A DNA stretch of 36,162 bases from NCBI RefSeq assembly GCF_014712675.1, contig NZ_JACXSI010000032.1:1-36162 (forward strand), read 5' to 3'. The notes below the pieces were generated by a model. That model made no database searches. It was not told the origin of the DNA and saw only the letters and a list, made by a program, of their open reading frames with translations. Origin of the DNA: Peribacillus faecalis (lineage in GTDB: Bacteria; Bacillota; Bacilli; Bacillales; DSM-1321). Shown here piece after piece: positions 31,726 to 36,162 of the stretch; the first letter of the stretch is position 1; each line of letters begins with the position of its first letter. The translations under genes were made by a program, and so were the position numbers.

Positions 31726-31767
31726 AGGTTTAAAAACTTTAAACTTTCTTAAAGCAGACAAAACATT

Positions 31768-31795
31768 GCGGGACAGGTGCATTCGCCTGTCCCGC
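31768..31795 (-). terminator. Terminator of the 3-hydroxyacyl-CoA dehydrogenase gene
   Basis: A 10-bp GC-rich perfect stem GCGGGACAGG / CCTGTCCCGC with an 8-nt loop, 9 nt beyond the stop at 31804. On the minus strand it is followed by AATGTTTTG, a weak T tract. Confidence 0.7.
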
Positions 31796-31803
31796 TATAA
31801 GCT

Positions 31804-32697
31804 TTATTTCAAGAAATCAGGATCTTCGTATTTCGGATTTGGATAGTCATAAAATCCTTTTCCACTTTGGATGCCCGCTCTTCCTTTGTCGATATATTCA
31901 GTCTTTAAATACTCTGCGATTTTAGCAGCGTTTGGGTCCCCAGCTTTCGCTCTTGCAACTGATAAATGATATGGTGTATTCAATCCGATGATGTCTAGTG
32001 TAGCGAAAGGACCTCTCGCAACGTTCATGCCGATCATCCATGTTTTATCAACTGTTTCCGGATCGGCAATACCGTTTGCCACTAAATATTGAGCCGCTTG
32101 CAAGAACGGTACCAATAACGAATTCAATACATAGCCCGGTTGTTCTTTATAAATAGGAATTGGAACCATTCCGATTGCTTTCGCAAATTCAATGATTTCA
32201 TTGAACACATTTTCGTCTGTGCCTTCATGCTTCATGATTTCAGCGATGTTATTCGTCCAAATACGGTTCGCAAAATGAAGGTGCAAATATTTCCCAGGGC
32301 GTCCTGTATGTTTCGCGAACATACTTGGAAGCATTGTTGAGGAGTTAGATGCAAAAATTGTTTTTTCCGGCGCTAATTTTCCAATGTTTTCGTAAAAGTG
32401 GACCTTAATATCAACAACTTCCGGAATCGCTTCAATGATTAAATCGGCATCTTTCACCGCTTCTGCCAAATCAGTGTAGAAAGATAGACGGTTATAAGCT
32501 GCGTCTGTTTCTTCTTGGGTAGCTCCTAAATCCGATTGATATTGCGGCATCAAAGCTTGAAAACGTTGTTTGGCCATGTTAAGCATTTCATCATTAATAT
32601 CATAAACGGCTACTTCAAATTCTTTAAACGCTGTCTGATAAGCAATTTGGCTTCCCAAAACACCGCTTCCGGCGACTGTAACTTTTTTAATATTCAT
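31804..32697 (-). CDS. 3-hydroxyacyl-CoA (3-hydroxybutyryl-CoA) dehydrogenase
   Basis: A ~297-aa two-domain enzyme that oxidises L-3-hydroxyacyl-CoA to 3-ketoacyl-CoA with NAD+. The Rossmann motif is VAGSGVLGSQIAYQTAF with a following acidic YDINDEM. The active-site blocks are ASNSSTMLPS (Ser) and LHLHFANRIW (His), the Glu-containing IAEIMKHEGTD, and the C-terminal domain has GYVLNSLLVPFLQ and ARGPFATLDIIGL. The HFANRIW motif replaces the usual HFFNP, a variant seen in a Bacillales subgroup. The start is ATG 32697 with a GGGGGA site; a TTG at 32703 is too close to it. It stands alone; the pathway is fatty-acid or butyrate metabolism. Confidence 0.92.
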   Translation of the reverse strand: MNIKKVTVAGSGVLGSQIAYQTAFKEFEVAVYDINDEMLNMAKQRFQALMPQYQSDLGATQEETDAAYNRLSFYTDLAEAVKDADLIIEAIPEVVDIKVHFYENIGKLAPEKTIFASNSSTMLPSMFAKHTGRPGKYLHLHFANRIWTNNIAEIMKHEGTDENVFNEIIEFAKAIGMVPIPIYKEQPGYVLNSLLVPFLQAAQYLVANGIADPETVDKTWMIGMNVARGPFATLDIIGLNTPYHLSVARAKAGDPNAAKIAEYLKTEYIDKGRAGIQSGKGFYDYPNPKYEDPDFLK

Positions 32698-32993
32698 TTT
32701 CAATCCCCCACGTTCTCAACTTTCTCACTATATATATTATAATACTATAATTTTTATAAACGAATTGATTTGCTCATTGACAGATTGGATTAAACAGCTT
32801 TTTTTCGCTGAAATAGCGGTAAATATACGTCTGTTTAAGAAAATCTATTCAAAGAAGAAAGCTCCTAGCCTAAAATGCTCTACACATCTCACCGCTCGCT
32901 ACAATTTATCCACATTTTGACAAACATCGGGTCGTGGCCTGTCACCGCCCGAATAAAAATGGTAAAATACTCTAAAAGCAAGGGGATGATTCA

Positions 32994-33644
32994 ATGAACA
33001 TAGTAAAAAAGCAAATTCGAGTAAATGATAAACTCACTCCATATACGCACTTCGAAACCAGTTCAAAGACTGTCTGCTTTATGTTTTCCGGTTCCGGCTA
33101 CAATTACGACAAGCCATTATTTTATTATGCGACGATGCTAATGCTAGAAAATCAAATCGATCTCGTTCATGTCCATTACAAATACGAGGAAGCAATTTTT
33201 CAAAATCCGATTGAAGTAATTGGTGAAACAATGATTGTTGACGTAGATGCTGTAATAGCCGATGTTCTCAAAAATGGCCAGTACACTGAAACTGCATTTC
33301 TCGGAAAATCGCTCGGAACCATTCCAATGTCTAAACTGCTAAAATGGGAGGAATTCTCGCAATCTACAATGATCTTGCTGACCCCCTTGTTAAGATTAGA
33401 TGCAATTTTCGAATCCATATTAAATAGTCAGCATCAAGCGCTGCTCGTAATCGGCGACAAAGACCCACACTACAATGTAAATCAAATGGAGCAACTGAAA
33501 AGATCAAACATTAAAATCGACATCATCCCGAATGTCAACCACTCCTTAGACATCAGCACATTTGACACAATCAGCTCCCTTTCAGCAATCTCAAGAGTGA
33601 TGGGAAAAATCCATGAAGTTCTTTCGACAAAATCTGAGGCGTGA
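32994..33644 (+). CDS. Alpha/beta hydrolase-fold protein
   Basis: 216 aa with a hydrolase-like triad: nucleophile elbow AFLGKSLGTIP (Ser), LVIGDKDPHYN (Asp) and IPNVNHSLD (His). The first strand VCFMFSGSGYNYDKPLFYYA replaces the common H-G oxyanion box. It resembles small unannotated alpha/beta hydrolases of Bacillales; the substrate is unknown. ATG 32994 follows AAGGGGATGATTCA. The stop codon TGA (33642-33644) lies within a GTGACAGGCACC repeat, so the last residues (KSEA) may derive from a repeat inserted at the end of the gene. Confidence 0.85.
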   Translation: MNIVKKQIRVNDKLTPYTHFETSSKTVCFMFSGSGYNYDKPLFYYATMLMLENQIDLVHVHYKYEEAIFQNPIEVIGETMIVDVDAVIADVLKNGQYTETAFLGKSLGTIPMSKLLKWEEFSQSTMILLTPLLRLDAIFESILNSQHQALLVIGDKDPHYNVNQMEQLKRSNIKIDIIPNVNHSLDISTFDTISSLSAISRVMGKIHEVLSTKSEA

Positions 33645-33694
33645 CAGGCACCACCCGAAAAACTTTTCGACGATTTTCGGGAAGTGACAGGCAC
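33641..33694. repeat. Two GTGACAGGCAC repeats flanking a hairpin
   Basis: GTGACAGGCACC at 33641-33652 and GTGACAGGCAC at 33684-33694 in direct orientation enclose CCCGAAAA...TTTTCGGG, an 8-bp stem. The first copy contains the stop codon of the upstream hydrolase gene. Confidence 0.7.
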
Positions 33695-33720
33695 AGAGTT
33701 ACCACCGAGTTCAAATCATT

Positions 33721-33920
33721 TTGCAAACCTTCTATTGTCTGTTAATATTCTTGTTAATGGGCAATTTATTGGGTGTAGCTTTTTTTGGTGCAGGTTTTCG
33801 GCCGGCATAGTTCTGATTGGAACAGTGATTTTTTTGTGGATTGTCGAGGTGTGGGGGACACAGGCATCCAATAAAGGAATTTCACATAATGCTGTTGCAT
33901 CCGTAATTTTGCCAATATAG
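33721..33920 (+). pseudogene. Remnant or frameshifted small membrane protein
   Basis: One frame reads LQTFYCLLIFLLMGNLLGVA then FFGAGF and stops. Another continues SAGIVLIGTVIFLWIVEVWG TQASNKGISHN to TAG 33918. Adding one T to the TTTT at 33795-33798 joins them as GAGFSAGIVLIG, making one protein with two helices. No Shine-Dalgarno is visible before the ATG at 33757 or the TTG at 33721, so the 5' end may be lost to the repeat insertion at 33641-33694. Family not recognised. Confidence 0.4.
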
Positions 33921-33954
33921 AAAAAGTTTACGGTATTTTCGGAGGGGTATATTT

Positions 33955-34413
33955 ATGAAAAAATTTCTTGCAGCATCTTTAATCGGCGCAACTGTTCTAG
34001 CATCAGGCTGCTCCATGCTCGAAACAGAACCAAAAGAACAAAAAGCAGTTAACGAAGAAGCAATCGCATTGGGCGATTTCGAACTGGGCCGCCACATCGA
34101 TTACACACGCGGAACGTTCAACGGTAAAATCGAAGTAGAGGAAGCAGGTCACTTAACTGTAACAATTAACGAACCAGGTTTACTGACTAAACTTATGCGC
34201 CCTGAGTATAAAGTACACACAAATGCTGAAGAAGGCGAAGTAGTTCCTGGTGAAGAATACATCTATTCTGGCGTTCTTAACACTAACCAAAAAGGAACTT
34301 ATACATTAACATTCACTTTGGAAGATGAAGACGGTGAAGTAATCAGCGAAACATACCGTACATTCACAAAAGATGATGTTGAAAGCGGACTTACTCAATC
34401 TGCTTCTGAATAA
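33955..34413 (+). CDS. Putative lipoprotein of unknown function
   Basis: A 152-aa exported lipoprotein: MKKFLAASLIGATVLASGCS, with lipobox LASGC and the acylated Cys at residue 19. A lysine/glutamate-rich linker follows, then a beta-rich domain of about 110 residues (GRHIDYTRGTFNGKIEVEEA, HLTVTINEPGLLTKL, EYIYSGVLNTNQKGTYTLTF) that reads like an immunoglobulin-like/extracellular fold. ATG 33955 follows GGAGGGG. The codon use is more regular than in its neighbours, suggesting good expression. Structured repeat R3 starts 4 bp after the stop, and a strong terminator lies at 34618-34650. Unknown role at the membrane surface. Confidence 0.85.
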   Translation: MKKFLAASLIGATVLASGCSMLETEPKEQKAVNEEAIALGDFELGRHIDYTRGTFNGKIEVEEAGHLTVTINEPGLLTKLMRPEYKVHTNAEEGEVVPGEEYIYSGVLNTNQKGTYTLTFTLEDEDGEVISETYRTFTKDDVESGLTQSASE

Positions 34414-34417
34414 TTAG

Positions 34418-34580
34418 AAAAACCGGCACCGGTCCTTTTTCAGCATGTATATGCTGCTTTGATTGCCTTCGATGAAAAAGGAGCCATGTGGCAGGACTAA
34501 GACAGCCGCGCCGTGAAACCCGCTTTCGGTTTCACAGAGTGGATGACTTAGGACCTAGCATGGCAGGTGTAAGGTTAGAC
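34418..34580 (+). repeat. Large structured dispersed repeat, copy R3
   Basis: AAAAACCGGCACCGGTCC at the left, TAAGGTTAGAC at the right, GTGAAACC/GGTTTCAC (34513-34535) in the middle, and ACTAAG/CTTAGG pairing around it. The apical part between the CCTTTTTC and GAAAAAGG arms holds a separate CAGCAT/ATGCTG hairpin instead of the R1/R2 loop. It follows the lipoprotein stop codon by 4 bp and precedes that transcript's terminator, so it is probably in the mRNA 3' region. Confidence 0.82.
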
Positions 34581-34617
34581 AGCGAATTAAGTTTATTATT
34601 AGATACTTTCTCAAAAC

Positions 34618-34650
34618 AAAGCGTTAATCAATTGTTGATTAACGCTTTTT
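34618..34650 (+). terminator. Strong terminator after the lipoprotein and R3
   Basis: An 11-bp perfect stem GCGTTAATCAA / TTGATTAACGC with a 3-nt loop, extended by AAA/TTT and followed by TTTTTC. Confidence 0.92.
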
Positions 34651-34700
34651 CATTTAGCCAAAATATGGTAGCCTATTTAAAAAGACCTAGGAGGTCCGGC

Positions 34701-34843
34701 ATGTGGAAATATGCAATCTTTTTAATCGTCATTGCCCTCTCTGAACTATTAATCGAGCCATTGCTCATAAAAAGACTGAATATTAACCGGAGCATTTGGT
34801 TAAAGATATTGATTTAGATAAAGCATTGAAACTAAGAAAGTAA
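34701..34843 (+). pseudogene. Small single-helix membrane peptide, likely frameshifted
   Basis: ATG 34701 lies 6 nt from GGAGG (34690-34694) and opens MWKYAIFLIVIALSELLIEP, then LLIKRLNINRSIWLKILI with a stop at 34817. Adding one A to the AAA at 34802-34804 instead gives RSIWLKDIDLDKALKLRK and a stop at 34843, a more balanced 47-aa protein with a charged amphipathic tail. A terminator follows at 34859-34894. I cannot exclude that the shorter 38-aa form is genuine. The upstream part of the open frame (34488-34700) is the R3 repeat and a terminator, and is not coding. Confidence 0.5.
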
Positions 34844-34858
34844 AGTTATTGGCAAAAT

Positions 34859-34894
34859 GAAGCGGCTAATTCATCAAAGAATTAAGCCGCTTTT
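34859..34894. terminator. Bidirectional terminator between convergent genes
   Basis: AAGCGGCTAATTC / GAATTAAGCCGCTT (one bulge) with a 6-nt loop, followed by TTTT on the + strand. It ends 4 nt before the stop of the convergent gene at 34898. Confidence 0.85.
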
Positions 34895-34897
34895 GAA

Positions 34898-35554
34898 TTA
34901 ATTCGTCACCAAATAATCTGCGACACTCTCTGCATCCTCCAAGACCGGCATCCGCCCATGCTCATCTCGAATAATCATATACGACCCGCTATCATTCTTA
35001 TGACGGACAATTAGCTCCACTTCCGAACCTCCGTCATGCTGCAGCTGCTGGATATATTGAAAAATACCCTCCTCAACCTTCGCCACATTTTGCTCCTCAT
35101 AAGACGTCCGCAAATCGACATACAGCATCAGCCATAAATACTTAGATACGTCCATAAGACTTTGATGCAAATGACTGTTATTCGCCTCATTCTCATCGCG
35201 GTATCCAACATTTAAATCCACCTTCTCTACATCCGGTATAAACTTGCCCGCATAGCCCCATTCATCAAGACCCTTCTTTCTGAAAACCTCTTCCATATAA
35301 AAATCCGTTTCGCTCCACGCATCGAATGTGATTCCATCCTCTGTTGTCAATGTCGCCATGTAGCCGACCTTATTCGAATATGTACCTACGCTTTTCGTTA
35401 TGACAATATCGTATTTCTGCTCCATTTCCCCCTTAATATCCTCTGCCACACGGAGTTTCTCTTCATCATCCCTCGTGATTGCCCGCTCCTCATAAGCAAA
35501 TCCGACCAACCCGACCGCAATCACAGAAATAACCGCAACAACCCATTTCTTCAT
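34898..35554 (-). CDS. Membrane-anchored/exported protein of unknown function
   Basis: 218 aa with an N-terminal helix KKWVVAVISVIAVGLVGFAY (signal anchor or uncleaved signal), followed by a mixed alpha/beta extracytoplasmic domain. The domain has YDIVITKSVGTYSNKVGYMA, FDAWSETDFYMEEVFRKKGL and YLWLMLYVDLRTSYEEQNVA segments. No family recognised. It overlaps the upstream gene by 4 bp (ATGA), so the two are translationally coupled. Together they look like a two-gene membrane unit. Confidence 0.78.
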   Translation of the reverse strand: MKKWVVAVISVIAVGLVGFAYEERAITRDDEEKLRVAEDIKGEMEQKYDIVITKSVGTYSNKVGYMATLTTEDGITFDAWSETDFYMEEVFRKKGLDEWGYAGKFIPDVEKVDLNVGYRDENEANNSHLHQSLMDVSKYLWLMLYVDLRTSYEEQNVAKVEEGIFQYIQQLQHDGGSEVELIVRHKNDSGSYMIIRDEHGRMPVLEDAESVADYLVTN

Positions 35555-35817
35555 GTATACTTCATCCCCATCACAAAAAGAATAATTCCAACGACAAACA
35601 AAATCGGCGCCATCACCATAAACACAGCAGCCCCTGCAAACCCGCTGCCTTCACTAATCCCGTACAAAGTCCCAACTAGAAACGTCAACAACGGTGCAAA
35701 CACAAACATCGTCACCGTTCCCCATAACTTAAATGTAAAATCTTTCGGTCGCCTGATGCTAAAGAAAATAGCTACACCAATCGTAATCACTAATAAAGCA
35801 GCTATAATAACCATCAT
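35551..35817 (-). CDS. 88-aa membrane protein
   Basis: Two adjacent ATGs (35817, 35814) follow AAAGGGG by 5-8 nt; the in-frame start at 35850 has none. It has three helices (MVIIAALLVITIGVAIFFSI, LWGTVTMFVFAPLLTFLVGT, AAVFMVMAPILFVVGIILFV). The second and third are linked by a glycine-rich loop. Function unknown. The gene overlaps the next one by 4 bp and is transcribed first. Confidence 0.78.
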   Translation of the reverse strand: MMVIIAALLVITIGVAIFFSIRRPKDFTFKLWGTVTMFVFAPLLTFLVGTLYGISEGSGFAGAAVFMVMAPILFVVGIILFVMGMKYT

Positions 35818-35863
35818 CCTAACCCCTTTCTTGCGTGTAAATTTTATCATATATTAACATTAT

Positions 35864-36034
35864 ATGGTTTTGTGTTTATGCTATAAATATAGAACGAGAA
35901 TAAGAGAAGAGATTCAAGAAGGAGAAAAACATACAGGATTAAGTTTCGGGCTATACTCTATCGGAATTGGAGCCATAATGAGTTATTACATAGGGAAAGT
36001 CTACACAACAGTTGAAATGTTTCGGGGTACATAA
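35864..36034 (+). pseudogene. Short fragment of a membrane protein next to the IS3 end
   Basis: A 56-codon open frame (MVLCLCYKYRTRIREEIQEG, EKHTGLSFGLYSIGIGAIMS, YYIGKVYTTVEMFRGT) with a basic/acidic segment and one membrane helix, but no ribosome site. It runs into the IS3-like end sequence, so it is more likely a truncated gene than a complete one. Confidence 0.35.
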
Positions 36035-36162
36035 AAAAGGACTCCCCATAGTTGAAATGTACCCTTTGTAAAGGACATTTATAAAAAAGGACAGTTAGGC
36101 TGCCTGAATAAGATGATCTCTGTACTGAACAGGGGTCATCTTATTTAAATTCCATTGATACC
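36010..36162 (-). mobile_element. Right end of an IS3-family insertion sequence (partial)
   Basis: It extends beyond the window. It contains the C-terminus of an OrfB transposase and a terminal region with TGTCC-N13-TGTCCTTTACA-type repeats. AGTTGAAATGT occurs twice (36010-36020 and 36049-36059), with GGGTACA next to the first copy and GTACCC next to the second, suggesting that the end or a tandem end lies here. The exact boundary is uncertain. Confidence 0.65.
36095..36162 (-). CDS. IS3-family transposase OrfB, C-terminal fragment (partial)
   Basis: On the minus strand the last 21 codons read YQWNLNKMTPVQYRDHLIQ AA and stop at TAA 36095-36097. This is the typical end of IS3/IS150-type OrfB integrases ('WNLNKMTPVQYR.HLL'). 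The gene continues past the window's right edge, so the DDE core is not visible. Expected to act with OrfA by -1 frameshifting, not visible here. Confidence 0.8.
   Translation of the reverse strand, partial: YQWNLNKMTPVQYRDHLIQAA

Noticed and set aside
34488-34700. N-terminal part of an open frame leading into the small membrane peptide
   Set aside because: It is the R3 repeat followed by a terminator; the ribosome site supports the start at 34701.

Overview
The window looks like chromosomal DNA of a low-GC Gram-positive bacterium of the Bacillales. A Solibacillus/Lysinibacillus-like member of the Planococcaceae is my best guess. The reasons are AT-rich codons, strong AAGGAG/GGAGG ribosome sites at 5-10 nt spacing, many TTG and GTG starts, lipoprotein signal peptides, U-tailed terminators and the protein families present. 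The species call is inference only. I see no rRNA, tRNA, prophage or CRISPR.

Layout. 1-9.3 kb: a MepA-type MATE exporter, a frameshifted GNAT, a twice-frameshifted prenyltransferase/squalene-cyclase-like gene, a membrane metallophosphoesterase, a GNAT plus prolyl-tRNA-editing-like pair, an array of 21-bp repeats, a YcdB/YcdC-like protein, and a LysR regulator divergent from a TDT/SLAC1-type transporter. 9.5-12.3 kb: a DUF3221-like lipoprotein, a DUF554 membrane protein and a GtrA + glycosyltransferase pair. 12.3-20.2 kb: a 7.8-kb accessory island bounded by about 54-bp, roughly 90% identical inverted repeats. 20.2-35.8 kb: ordinary chromosome dominated by small metabolic, acetyltransferase and small membrane genes, including a compact seven-gene minus-strand cluster at 26.3-30.0 kb. 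It is peppered with dispersed repeats that sit at gene 3' ends. The window ends inside an IS3-family element.

The island is the most interesting part. Near its right end is a two-gene operon: a ribbon-helix-helix-like 80-aa protein overlapping a 647-aa zinc-finger, DDE-like transposase. Its cargo is a row of unrelated small genes: a TPR protein, an MccF/LdcA-type S66 peptidase, a 49-aa membrane protein, a HAD phosphatase and an orphan membrane-anchored protein. Each minus-strand gene has a copy of one imperfect-palindrome repeat at or just beyond its 3' end. This resembles the gene-plus-recombination-site unit of integron cassettes, but with an unrelated sequence and no integrase in view. An IS110-family element with a candidate bridge RNA has landed at the left side.

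Outside the island there is a family of about 160-310 bp highly structured repeats (three copies plus a fragment). The largest copy holds two tandem modules whose stems differ by compensatory changes.

A general caution: at least eight genes are broken by single-base indels, nearly all in short homopolymer runs and nearly all apparent deletions. That pattern suggests residual assembly errors as much as real pseudogenes, so these genes may be intact in the organism.
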